64,000 nucleotides of DNA from NCBI GenBank assembly GCA_947372865.1, contig CANBVJ010000009.1, positions 1 to 64,000 on the forward strand, written 5' to 3'. Every line of letters begins with the position of its first letter. Position 1 is the first letter of the stretch. This stretch comes from Comamonadaceae bacterium (GTDB taxonomy: Bacteria > Pseudomonadota > Gammaproteobacteria > Burkholderiales > Burkholderiaceae_C). The position numbers were made by a program, and so were the translations under genes. Positions 1 through 6,542 of this stretch are shown here, in pieces. The notes beneath the pieces were generated by a model that did no database searches, had not been told where the DNA came from, and was given only the letters and a program-made list of their open reading frames with translations.

Positions 1-1082
1 CGCGCCGTGCCCGCATCGATCACATAGCGGATGCCCGGCACCGTGAGCGAAGTCTCGGCCACATTGGTGGCCAGCACCACCCGCCGCCCGGTGTGGCCGT
101 CAAAAATGCGGTCTTGTTCGGCCGGGCTCAGGCGCGCAAACAGCGGCAGCACCTCGCAGCCGCGCATCACCGGTTGGTGGCTTAAGTGTTTGCGCAGGTG
201 GTCCGCCGCCTCGCGAATCTCGCGCTCTCCGGGCAGGAACACCAAAATATCGCCGCCCACGCCACCGCGCCACAGCTCGTCCACGCCGTCGGCAATCGCG
301 TTGTTCAGGTCGTATTCGCGGCTTTCCTCAAACGGGCGGTAGCGCTGCTCTACGGGGAACATGCGGCCCGAGACCATGATCACCGGCGCGGGCACGGATG
401 GCCCCCACGCTCCGCGCTGCGCGTCGTCGCTGCCCCCCGAGGGGGCGTCGCCTGCCTTGGGGCGGCCCGGCGGCAGGCGTTTGCGCGTCGCAAAGTGGTC
501 GGCAAAGCGCTGAGCATCAATCGTGGCCGAGGTCACGATGATTTTCAGGTCCGGGCGGCGCGGCAATATCTGGCGCAGGTAGCCCAACAAAAAGTCAATG
601 TTCAGGCTGCGCTCATGCGCCTCGTCGATGATGATGGTGTCGTAGGCGTTGAGCAGCGGGTCAGTCTGCGTCTCGGCCAGCAAAATGCCGTCGGTCATGA
701 GCTTGACGGACGCATCGCGCGAGAGCCGGTCCTGAAAGCGCACCTTGAAACCCACCACCTCGCCCAGGGGCGTCTTCAACTCTTCGGCGATGCGCTTGGC
801 CACGCTGCTGGCCGCAATGCGCCGCGGTTGGGTGTGGCCAATGAGCTTGCCGCGCGGCGCGGGCCGCCCATCGGCCAGCGTGGTGGGGTAATTGCACAGG
901 CCCCGGCCCATGGCCAGGGCGATCTTGGGCAGCTGCGTCGTCTTGCCCGAGCCGGTTTCGCCGCAGACGATGATGACCTGGTGCGCCGCCAGCGCGGCCA
1001 TGATTTCCTCGCGCCGGGCGGAGACGGGCAGGTTTTCGGGGAAGTCGATGTGCAGGGGGGTGGGGGATTGGGGGGCGTTCAC
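1..1082 (-). CDS. hrpA: ATP-dependent RNA helicase HrpA, N-terminal part (runs off window start)
   Basis: DEAH-box helicase of the HrpA family, which in other bacteria acts in RNA processing and ribosome rescue. I chose the GTG at 1082 because the family homology begins right after it; about 360 of roughly 1300 residues lie in the window. Walker A GETGSGKT is at residues 41-48, DEAH at 153-156 and motif III SAT at 185-187, all intact. Residues about 201-230 (rich in Gly, Pro and Asp) interrupt the usually short stretch between SAT and the VSGR motif; this insert is encoded by a REP-like GC-rich palindromic element kept in frame. The gene faces away from argA across an accessory patch. Identification is sure; the start codon is less so, since GTG is used. 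Confidence 0.93.
   Translation of the reverse strand, partial: MNAPQSPTPLHIDFPENLPVSARREEIMAALAAHQVIIVCGETGSGKTTQLPKIALAMGRGLCNYPTTLADGRPAPRGKLIGHTQPRRIAASSVAKRIAEELKTPLGEVVGFKVRFQDRLSRDASVKLMTDGILLAETQTDPLLNAYDTIIIDEAHERSLNIDFLLGYLRQILPRRPDLKIIVTSATIDAQRFADHFATRKRLPPGRPKAGDAPSGGSDDAQRGAWGPSVPAPVIMVSGRMFPVEQRYRPFEESREYDLNNAIADGVDELWRGGVGGDILVFLPGEREIREAADHLRKHLSHQPVMRGCEVLPLFARLSPAEQDRIFDGHTGRRVVLATNVAETSLTVPGIRYVIDAGTA
393..482. repeat. REP-like palindromic element inserted in frame in hrpA
   Basis: About 90 bp with GC-rich palindromic arms (a CCCCCCGAGGGGG core at about 432-445, and flanking stretches ending GGGGCGGCCCGGCGGC) lie inside hrpA. The sequence resembles the intergenic REP-like elements I know from Comamonadaceae genomes. 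It adds about 30 residues without breaking the frame. Similarity to the family repeat is from memory and was not searched. Confidence 0.6.
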
Positions 1083-1150
1083 CCGGGGATTATCCCAGCG
1101 TGGGGCGTACACTTGTTTGCACTGTTCATGCAATTCCACGGAGCCGACTT
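1083..1150. other. hrpA upstream spacer
   Basis: Short spacer between the hrpA start (minus) and a possible plus-strand ORF. A GGAG at 1140-1143 precedes a GTG at 1151. I see no convincing sigma70 promoter. Confidence 0.3.
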
Positions 1151-1489
1151 GTGAACCTGTTGACTATTGAAATCGATGATGCTGTGCGCCAAAAGGAAAG
1201 CGCCTCACACGATCTACCCGTTTTCCATGGAAGCGGTGGTTTGGAATCTGGCATTGACCCCAGCAGCAATAAATCGATGTTGGAGGCTGCTGATGAACAG
1301 CAGATCGACGCCGCAAGGTATTTGCCCATGGAAGCCTCCACCAATCTAATTCACACCAGTGAGAGCTCCACCCTTTCAACCCGCGTGTCACGACCTTCTC
1401 AAGAAGCTGCCGGTCAAAAAACCCTGCGTCAAGAACTGTATGCCGGGGACTTTCGCGCCAATGACCGTAACGCAACTGGTCTAGGCTAA
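1151..1489 (+). CDS. hypothetical protein, possibly degenerate
   Basis: Open frame of 112 codons beginning at GTG 1151, with GGAG seven bases upstream. The product (begins [10 protein letters not shown], contains a Gly/Ser-rich [15 protein letters not shown] stretch) is not one I recognise. After its TAA stop the same frame reads on as a coding-like stretch to about 1560. A second frame (1543-1740) ends in an ordinary-looking peptide, which suggests a decayed longer gene. A competing minus-strand ORF covers the same bases but has an unlikely composition rich in Trp, His and Cys. It may be a remnant rather than a working gene. Confidence 0.35.
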   Translation: MNLLTIEIDDAVRQKESASHDLPVFHGSGGLESGIDPSSNKSMLEAADEQQIDAARYLPMEASTNLIHTSESSTLSTRVSRPSQEAAGQKTLRQELYAGDFRANDRNATGLG

Positions 1490-1542
1490 AACCCAGCGCT
1501 CCCGGTGTTGGGTCAGCACCCAAATGATGATCGACTGTTTGA

Positions 1543-1740
1543 TGTACTAACACGCAAGTAATAAATGCCACCCGCAACTGCCAAAGCACTGGTGACAGCT
1601 TGTATGACCTTGGCGAACCCTGGATTAGAAAATCAATTAAATACTCGCATCAAGAAATTGATATTCCTTCATATCGTCATGATCCATTGAATCAGGGTAT
1701 CGAATTAACAATCGAAATACTTAGCTATGCAAAAGTCTAG
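1543..1740 (+). pseudogene. possible 3' gene remnant
   Basis: No ATG start, but an open frame with balanced, protein-like composition (contains SLYDLGEPWIRKSIKYSHQE) ends at TAG 1738-1740. It is in a different frame from the ORF ending at 1489. Together they look like a gene broken by a stop and a frameshift. The family is not recognised. Confidence 0.3.
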
Positions 1741-1763
1741 TGCTTTGACAACTTGACCGAAAC

Positions 1764-2213
1764 TTACGTGGCGAGAGGGTCTCTCGCGATTTCCCAAGCC
1801 ATCAATCCTGCTTTGCTTGAGGCGAAATCTAAAGGTTTAGCCTCAGAGGGAATTGCGCCAGTTTGCAACCACTCTGCAAACTCTTGCGTGGTAACGGCGT
1901 AGGCTCGACTTTTTTGCAACGTCATAATTCCCGCATGGACCTCGATTCGGAATGCATCCCAGTCTGCCGCCACCTGTAAAAACCTGGACGAGTCATTATA
2001 TTCATAAAATATATACCCAGTTCCGAATATATATTCAGTTGGATTCATTTGAGCCCATGCAAAATACGGTCTTTTATCCTTCATAAACTGCCTATACACA
2101 AGCCCCAGTGATTCGTAATGATGTTTATCAATACGATATTTCCAGTTAATAAATATAGATGCAGGATCTTCGATCCTGGTTGACCGCGATCGAATTGCTT
2201 TTATAGCCTTCAT
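1764..2213 (-). CDS. hypothetical protein, third cistron of the riboswitch-led operon
   Basis: 149-residue soluble protein with no signal peptide or membrane segment, basic at the N-terminus and aromatic-rich in the middle (YIFGTGYIFYEYNDSSRFLQ). I chose ATG 2213 because it overlaps the TGA of the upstream BRCT gene as ATGA, a usual sign of translational coupling; a longer frame to 2231 exists but is less likely. I do not recognise the family. Its coupling to the BRCT gene suggests that the two products act together. The stretch is AT-richer than the surrounding core genome, which suggests horizontal acquisition. Confidence 0.75.
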   Translation of the reverse strand: MKAIKAIRSRSTRIEDPASIFINWKYRIDKHHYESLGLVYRQFMKDKRPYFAWAQMNPTEYIFGTGYIFYEYNDSSRFLQVAADWDAFRIEVHAGIMTLQKSRAYAVTTQEFAEWLQTGAIPSEAKPLDFASSKAGLMAWEIARDPLAT

Positions 2214-2755
2214 TTTAGTAAATCCAACCAACGTCGCTCCGAAATTATTTGAATTTCGTGGCCAATACTTTGTAGTTCAACCGCCTGTTGAATTTTTCGG
2301 CCATAGCTTGTGTGTATCCAGTCTGGTGAAACTCTTGCGCCTATTACTAGAACACTAACTTTTCTGGTCAAGCTGTCTGTGTATTTAGAACCCGCCTTTT
2401 CTGTTAGCTTGAAGCAGTCAGCGCGCGTTCCATAAACAAAATCACCAGTAAAGCAAACTGTGGCACCGGTAAGATCAGGCGATGCACTGTCGTCAATGGG
2501 TAGTTTTACAACCTCGGCGGTCGCAGACCCCGTAGAACTAAAATCAGTTGAGGCTAATTGAAGCAGTGTATTCATTAAATGGAAACGTTCATCTTCAGTG
2601 ATGAAGCCATCCTCAAGGACTTCTTTTACCTTCAAAGCAATAATTGAACCTGGGTACTCATTAGCCACCTCTGGGTGACTTGCAACCCACGTGGATAACA
2701 TTATTATTTCCAGATCATTTAATTGACCGTCGGCAACGGTAATCAATCCCATCAA
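2210..2755 (-). CDS. BRCT-domain protein
   Basis: The C-terminal half (from about residue 90) is a BRCT domain like that of NAD-dependent DNA ligase: LTGATVCFTGDF, then a VSVLVIG strand, and a conserved aromatic in SERRWLDLL. BRCT domains bind phosphopeptides or DNA ends. The N-terminal half (VADGQLND...EDGFITEDER) is a helical segment seen with BRCT domains in a family of about 200-residue conserved proteins. The ATG used here is probably internal, because homology seems to continue upstream in frame with no start codon; the likely original start is ATG 2817 in another frame (see the frameshift entry). The gene overlaps its downstream neighbour by ATGA and lies behind a c-di-GMP riboswitch. 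Confidence 0.85.
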   Translation of the reverse strand: MMGLITVADGQLNDLEIIMLSTWVASHPEVANEYPGSIIALKVKEVLEDGFITEDERFHLMNTLLQLASTDFSSTGSATAEVVKLPIDDSASPDLTGATVCFTGDFVYGTRADCFKLTEKAGSKYTDSLTRKVSVLVIGARVSPDWIHTSYGRKIQQAVELQSIGHEIQIISERRWLDLLK

Positions 2756-2799
2756 ATGCTCAATAGCTCGATTAGTTTTATGTTTCGCAATTGATATAC

Positions 2800-2805
2800 T
2801 TTTTT
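2800..2805 (-). other. A6 homopolymer: probable frameshift between BRCT start codon and body
   Basis: On the minus strand ATG 2817-2815 opens a frame MIVIKK that leaves the BRCT frame at a run of six A. A seventh A, or a -1 slip, would join it to SISIAKHKTNRAIEHLMG and so to the BRCT body. That ATG also overlaps the preceding TGA as ATGA, the same arrangement as the next gene junction. It could be a true frameshift, slippage at the A-run, or a sequencing error. Confidence 0.5.
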
Positions 2806-2813
2806 AATAACTA

Positions 2814-2912
2814 TCATCGGGCGTCATCACTGCTCCATAAGTCAATGTCACCAGTAGAAATTCCAGCCTCTAGTTCCGCTCGTAATTCAAGCTTGTTGAA
2901 GTGATTCGTCAT
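2814..2912 (-). CDS. small ORF, first cistron after the c-di-GMP riboswitch
   Basis: 32 codons from ATG 2912 to TGA 2814. The product is acidic and helical (contains LELRAELEAGISTGD). Its C-terminal half recalls the tails of ParD-like antitoxins (LRxxLxEGLxSG), but it lacks a ribbon-helix-helix N-terminus, so it may be a truncated remnant or a leader peptide. It is the first ORF after the riboswitch and overlaps the next ATG as ATGA, so its translation could set that of the BRCT gene. No strong ribosome binding site is visible. Confidence 0.45.
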   Translation of the reverse strand: MTNHFNKLELRAELEAGISTGDIDLWSSDDAR

Positions 2913-2937
2913 TTAATTTCGCAAAATTAGGAAAGAG

Positions 2938-2958
2938 CAGACAAGCCCTTCTTGTCTG
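2938..2958 (-). terminator. hairpin after the riboswitch aptamer (expression platform candidate)
   Basis: On the minus strand CAGACAAG (2958-2951) and CTTGTCTG (2945-2938) form an 8-bp stem with a 5-nt loop, starting one base after the 3' strand of riboswitch P1. The following CTCTTTCC is only a weak U-tract. A transcription-control hairpin is the likely role, but a competing antiterminator is not obvious. Confidence 0.5.
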
Positions 2959-3050
2959 TTGAATCTAGCGGCCCCGCTGACGTTGCGCTGTGGATAGCGC
3001 CTTAGTTCGGTGGCTTTGCGTCGCCGGTTTTCACCGGGTTTGCCCTTCAA
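2959..3050 (-). ncRNA. cyclic di-GMP class I (GEMM-I) riboswitch aptamer
   Basis: Read on the minus strand, the segment has the GEMM-I parts in order. P1 closes with TTGAA (3050-3046) and TTCAA (2963-2959). GGGCAAACC is followed by a P1b hairpin CCGGT-GAAA-ACCGG, whose GNRA loop has its usual partner in the conserved CTAAGG. Next come GACGCAAAGCC, then a P2 hairpin CGCT/AGCG, and finally AGCGGGGCCGCT before P1 closes. These are the invariant blocks of the family that binds cyclic di-GMP. It lies about 50 nt upstream of the first ORF of the BRCT operon, with a hairpin right after it, so c-di-GMP probably controls that operon. Whether it is an on- or off-switch cannot be told here. Confidence 0.93.
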
Positions 3051-3090
3051 TTTTCTTGTCCATCGGCCAGGGGGCTGAACCGACGGAAAA

Positions 3091-3099
3091 AGGATAGCA
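3091..3099 (-). promoter_or_regulatory. extended -10 promoter for the riboswitch transcript
   Basis: The minus strand reads TGCTATCCT (3099-3091), an extended -10 of the TGnTATnnT type, about 40 nt before the aptamer. The -35 region is poor, which an extended -10 can offset. Confidence 0.5.
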
Positions 3100-3148
3100 C
3101 GGATGTTCGAAATCATCGCCGATTTGATGATTTTTTAGCGCACTGTGT

Positions 3149-3177
3149 TTGACGATTCGTAATCACTCGATTACACT
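3149..3177 (+). promoter_or_regulatory. sigma70 promoter of the toxin-antitoxin operon
   Basis: TTGACG (3149-3154), a 17-bp spacer and TACACT (3172-3177) form a near-consensus promoter. The expected start of transcription is at or within a base or two of the toxin ATG (3184), so the toxin may be read from a leaderless mRNA. Confidence 0.7.
3159..3174. promoter_or_regulatory. inverted repeat operator, toxin-antitoxin promoter
   Basis: GTAATC-actc-GATTAC is a perfect 6+6 inverted repeat covering the spacer and the first half of the -10 box. It is the natural site for autorepression by the helix-turn-helix antitoxin encoded downstream. Confidence 0.65.
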
Positions 3178-3183
3178 TTCAGG

Positions 3184-3483
3184 ATGATCCACACGGTTAA
3201 TCGCCTTGAAGAGTTTTCTCACTGGCTCAAGGGCTTGAAGGATGGCGCCACCCGCCTGCGCCTCATCAAGCGCTTGCGCAAGGTTCAGCTCGGCAATTTG
3301 GGGGACGTGCAAGCGGTGGGCCAAGGCGTCTTTGAGATGCGCGAACACTTTGGTCCTGGCTGGCGCATGTACTACATCCAGCGGGGCAACACTTTGATCG
3401 TGATGCTGGGGGGCGGCGACAAGTCGTCACAGCAAGGCGACATCGATAGGGCTATCCAACTTGCCAAGTCTTTAGAGGATTGA
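3184..3483 (+). CDS. type II toxin, HigB/RelE-like (phage Gp49-like, addiction module killer family)
   Basis: 99-residue toxin of the Gp49/HigB-like branch of the RelE/ParE superfamily. Family hallmarks seen are the basic stretch LIKRLRKVQLGNLGD, then the VFEMREHFGPGWRMYYIQRG strands, and LLGGGDKSSQ-type ending (here MLGGGDKSSQQGDIDRA), which carries the usual Lys and Asp. Such toxins cut mRNA on the ribosome. It comes before its antitoxin, the reverse order typical of this family, and the two are separated by three bases. The promoter places the transcription start at the ATG and there is no room for a ribosome binding site, which fits leaderless translation. It is divergent from the riboswitch operon. 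Confidence 0.88.
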   Translation: MIHTVNRLEEFSHWLKGLKDGATRLRLIKRLRKVQLGNLGDVQAVGQGVFEMREHFGPGWRMYYIQRGNTLIVMLGGGDKSSQQGDIDRAIQLAKSLED

Positions 3484-3486
3484 ACC

Positions 3487-3792
3487 ATGACCAAGAAAAT
3501 CAAAATTTCTGAGATTCCCGAGTTTGATGCAGCCGAATACCTTACTACCGACGAGGATGTGGCTGCCTACCTCACGACCATTCTTGAGGAAAACGACGCA
3601 GCGCTGCTGGCCGCCGCGCTGGGTGATATTGCCCGAGCGCGGGGTATGACGCAGGTTGCGAAAGACTCGGGCATCACGCGGGAGGCCTTGTACAAGGCGC
3701 TTCGACCCGGCAGCGAGCCGCGTTTCGACACCGTCAGCCGTGTTTGTGCCGCCCTGGGCGTGCGGCTGGTGGCTCAGCCTATGCCGGCCTAG
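3487..3792 (+). CDS. antitoxin, HTH addiction-module antidote family
   Basis: 101-residue partner of the toxin. The N-terminal third (IPEFDAAEYLTTDEDVAAYL) is the conserved toxin-binding segment of the addiction-module antidote family. Residues about 55-95 form a lambda-repressor-like helix-turn-helix (MTQVAKDSGITREALYKALR...TVSRVCAALGVRL). It should neutralise the toxin and, with it, repress the operon at the inverted repeat 3159-3174. It is transcribed with the toxin and begins three bases after the toxin stop. Confidence 0.9.
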   Translation: MTKKIKISEIPEFDAAEYLTTDEDVAAYLTTILEENDAALLAAALGDIARARGMTQVAKDSGITREALYKALRPGSEPRFDTVSRVCAALGVRLVAQPMPA

Positions 3793-3902
3793 TGTTCGTT
3801 CTGGGGCTCGGCCCACCGCGCCCGACGCGGCACAAGGCGGTTTACCCACCTTCGGTACATTAGCGGCTAGTCAACCCCCGCTTCGCAGCCACACCACCCC
3901 CC

Positions 3903-5255
3903 ATGACCTCCGTCTTCAATTTCACCTTCGTACCCTGGTTTCGCTCGGTGGCGCCCTACATCCACAAGTTTCGCAACCAGACTTTTGTGGTCGGCATTGC
4001 GGGCGAAGCGGTGGCGGCGGGCAAGCTGCCGCATCTGGCGCAAGACCTGGCCATGATCCAGAGCATGGGCGTCAAAATTGTGCTGGTGCACGGTTTTCGG
4101 CCCCAGGTGAACGAGCAATTGCAGGCCAAGGGCCATGTGCCCAAGTATTCCCACGGCATCCGCATTACCGACGAGGTAGCGCTGGACTGCGCGCAAGAGG
4201 CCGCCGGCCAGCTGCGCTACGAGATTGAGGCGGCGTTTAGCCAGGGCCTGCCCAACACGCCCATGGCGGACTCCACGGTGCGGGTGATTTCGGGCAACTT
4301 TATTACCGCGCGGCCTGTGGGCATTGTGGACGGGGTGGATTTTCAGCACTCAGGCGTGGTGCGCAAGGTGGACACGGCGGGCATCAGCAAGGTGCTGGAC
4401 ATGGGCGCCATGCTGCTGCTGTCGCCCTTTGGCTTTTCGCCCACCGGTGAAGCTTTTAACCTGACCATGGAAGAGGTGGCTACCTCGGTGGCCACGGCCC
4501 TGCAGGCGGACAAGCTGATTTTCTTGACCGAAATTCCGGGCCTGCGCATGCGCCCAGAAGAACCGGCGGGCGAAGACAACCCGATTGACACCGAGCTGCC
4601 CCTGGCCGCCGCAGAAGCCCTGCTGGCCGAACTGCCCCCGGCCAACCAGCCCACAGACGTGGGGTTTTATTTGCAGCACTGCGTGCGCGCCTGCAAATCG
4701 GGCGTGGAGCGCAGCCACATCATTCCCTATGCGGTAGACGGATCGATCCTGCTGGAGGTCTATGTGCACGACGGCATAGGCACCATGATCGTGGACGAGA
4801 AGCTGGAAAGCCTGCGCGAAGCCACCGAGGACGACGTGGGTGGCATTCTTAAGCTCATTGAACCTTTTGAGCAAGACGGCACCCTGGTCAAGCGCAGCCG
4901 TACCGAGATTGAGCGCGATGCCGGTTACTACACGGTGATTGAGCACGACGGCGTGATCTTTGCCTGCGCCGCGCTGTACGCCTATCCAGAGGCCAAAACC
5001 GCTGAAATGGCGGCGCTTACCGTATCCCCCGAAGTGCAAGGCCAGGGCGACGGCGAGCGCGTTCTCAAGCGCATTGAGCAGCGCGCCAAGGCAGCCGGCT
5101 TGGATAGCATTTTTGTGCTGACCACGCGCACCACGCATTGGTTTTTGAAACGCGGCTTTGTGCTGGTAGACCCCGACTGGCTGCCCGACGCCCGCAAGCG
5201 CAAGTACAACTGGGACCGCAAGAGCCAGGTGTTGGTGAAAAAGCTTTCGGCCTGA
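3903..5255 (+). CDS. argA: amino-acid N-acetyltransferase (N-acetylglutamate synthase)
   Basis: 450 residues, the normal length for classical ArgA, the first step of arginine synthesis (acetyl-CoA + glutamate to N-acetylglutamate). Residues about 20-290 are an amino-acid-kinase-like domain that binds arginine for feedback control (LVHGFRPQVN, ISGNFITARPVG). Residues about 300-450 are a GNAT acetyltransferase domain with the acetyl-CoA loop QGQGDG near residue 378. ATG 3903 gives the standard N-terminus VPWFRSVAPYIHKFRNQTFVVG. The gene ends at a hairpin shared with the convergent dsbB. There is no argBCD nearby, so arginine genes are dispersed, as is usual in this group. Confidence 0.95.
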   Translation: MTSVFNFTFVPWFRSVAPYIHKFRNQTFVVGIAGEAVAAGKLPHLAQDLAMIQSMGVKIVLVHGFRPQVNEQLQAKGHVPKYSHGIRITDEVALDCAQEAAGQLRYEIEAAFSQGLPNTPMADSTVRVISGNFITARPVGIVDGVDFQHSGVVRKVDTAGISKVLDMGAMLLLSPFGFSPTGEAFNLTMEEVATSVATALQADKLIFLTEIPGLRMRPEEPAGEDNPIDTELPLAAAEALLAELPPANQPTDVGFYLQHCVRACKSGVERSHIIPYAVDGSILLEVYVHDGIGTMIVDEKLESLREATEDDVGGILKLIEPFEQDGTLVKRSRTEIERDAGYYTVIEHDGVIFACAALYAYPEAKTAEMAALTVSPEVQGQGDGERVLKRIEQRAKAAGLDSIFVLTTRTTHWFLKRGFVLVDPDWLPDARKRKYNWDRKSQVLVKKLSA

Positions 5256-5282
5256 AGCCGCCAGACGGAAAGCTTGGCGGCT
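5256..5282. terminator. shared hairpin between convergent argA and dsbB
   Basis: AGCCGCCA (5256-5263) and TGGCGGCT (5275-5282) form an 8-bp stem between the two convergent stops, overlapping the end of dsbB. There is no U-tract, so termination efficiency is uncertain. Confidence 0.5.
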
Positions 5283-5790
5283 AACGTCGCAAGGTGCCCA
5301 GCGCCAGCAACAGCGATGTCAGCGCAATTGCGCAAAAGCACAGAAAGGACCAGTTGGCGATCGAGCCGCCCAAAAAGGTCCAGTCCACCACCGAGCAGTC
5401 ACCGCTGCCCTTGAATATCATGGGTACCACGCGCTGCAGGGGAAAGTTTTCGATCATGCCGTACAGGTCGCGCCCGCAGCTCAGTGCCTCGGGCGGATAC
5501 CACTGCAACCAGCTTTGGCGGGCCGCCACAAAAGCGCCCAGGCCCGAAATCAGCACCAGCAGCAGGCTTGACGTCAGCAAGGCGCCTCGGCCACTGCGGG
5601 CGGCAGCAAAACCGGCCACCAGCGCCACCAGCACCATGGCGTAGCGCTGGACGATACACATCGGGCAGGGCTCCAGGCCCACCACGTGCTGCAAATACAG
5701 GCCAAAGGCCAGTAGCGCCAGGCAGCCCACGCTGATCAGGGCAAGAAACCGGCGTGGATACTGGCCCACGAAATGGAAAACAAAATTCAC
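5281..5790 (-). CDS. dsbB: disulfide bond formation protein B
   Basis: 169-residue inner-membrane protein with four predicted transmembrane segments that reoxidises periplasmic DsbA and passes electrons to quinone. The N-terminal redox pair is CPMC (Cys42/Cys45) after the first helix. The second periplasmic pair is Cys in LSCGRDLYG and Cys in GSGDCSVVDW. PMCIVQRYAM is the family signature before helix 2. ATG 5790 gives a short cytoplasmic N-terminus. It stands alone, convergent with argA. Confidence 0.95.
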   Translation of the reverse strand: MNFVFHFVGQYPRRFLALISVGCLALLAFGLYLQHVVGLEPCPMCIVQRYAMVLVALVAGFAAARSGRGALLTSSLLLVLISGLGAFVAARQSWLQWYPPEALSCGRDLYGMIENFPLQRVVPMIFKGSGDCSVVDWTFLGGSIANWSFLCFCAIALTSLLLALGTLRR

Positions 5791-5896
5791 GATAAATTCC
5801 TGATAGGTTGGCAGAAATGCCCGTGGCCCATTATCCCGCCTGGGGAGTGGCGCTGCTGCAATGTGGTCCGGGCTTTACCAATCAGGCACAACCCGC
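5791..5896. other. intergenic spacer
   Basis: About 100 bp upstream of dsbB and downstream of the CbpM-like gene. I see no repeat or clear terminator. Confidence 0.3.
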
Positions 5897-6223
5897 TTAG
5901 CGCGCCATTTGGCCGACCAGCGCCTGCAGCTCGCCCACCTGCTGCTTCAAGTCGGCAATTTCCTGCAGATAGCCCATTAGCAACACCACCGCAAACACAT
6001 CGAGATCGTAGTCACGCCGGTGCTGGCAGGCGTCTTTGAGGTACTGCATGCGTTGTGCCGCGAAAAAAATCTCTTCGTCAACCACCATGTCCGAGTTCAG
6101 CGCGCCGTAGTCCATCAGCTCGGCTACGTCCTCTTCGCTGAGTTCACACAGGGCGATCACTTCCTCAATTGACAGGTAATCGACGGGTTTTTGCAATTTG
6201 GCATCAAACACTTGTATCGGCAT
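5897..6223 (-). CDS. CbpM-like MerR_2-family chaperone-modulator protein
   Basis: 108 residues. The pattern DYLSIEEVIALCELSEEDVAELMDYGAL is a MerR-type winged-helix start. The ending LDVFAVVLLMGYLQEIADLKQQV matches the C-terminal helix of CbpM, the modulator of the DnaJ-like CbpA. AAGGAG five bases before ATG 6223 supports the start. In most genomes cbpM follows cbpA, but no J-domain gene is present here, so either the partner is elsewhere or this paralog has another role. It could equally be described only as a MerR-like hypothetical. Confidence 0.6.
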   Translation of the reverse strand: MPIQVFDAKLQKPVDYLSIEEVIALCELSEEDVAELMDYGALNSDMVVDEEIFFAAQRMQYLKDACQHRRDYDLDVFAVVLLMGYLQEIADLKQQVGELQALVGQMAR

Positions 6224-6542
6224 GCGTGCTCCTTGGGCGATTTCTTGGCGGGCTTACGCAAGCTGCGCCAGTGACCCGCGGGACAAGTACCTTTAGAACC
6301 ATGCTAAGTCGGGCACCGCGCCGCCCCTATGAGCCATGTCAATTTGCACTGCGGTGGAGAAGCGTGGCTGCCAAGGACCGCACTGTGGCGGGCACTTCGG
6401 ACACTGTTTTCGTGGTTGCATTGACGCGCATCACAGGCCGGGCTGATTTTTTTGACCTGCAGAACGTCCTGGCGTCCAATGGCAAGTCATATCGGCGTCG
6501 GTCGGCAGACCTGTGTTGCGCAATACAAAAGGCGTCTTCAGA
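6224..6542. other. 319-bp intergenic region between divergent genes
   Basis: Upstream of both the CbpM-like gene (minus) and the membrane protein gene (plus). Only broken short frames are present. I see no RNA motif or strong promoter. Confidence 0.35.

Noticed and set aside
1164-1589. 141-residue minus-strand ORF opposite the hypothetical at 1151-1489
   Set aside because: Composition (many Trp, His, Arg, Cys) is that of an antisense frame, with no ribosome binding site.
2930-3080. Integron attC site
   Set aside because: GTTGAAT at 2959 fits the core pattern by chance, but no partner core is found and the segment is fully explained as a GEMM-I riboswitch.
2913-3116. 67-residue minus-strand ORF
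   Set aside because: It covers the c-di-GMP riboswitch; the conserved bases are those of the RNA, and the reading frame is accidental.
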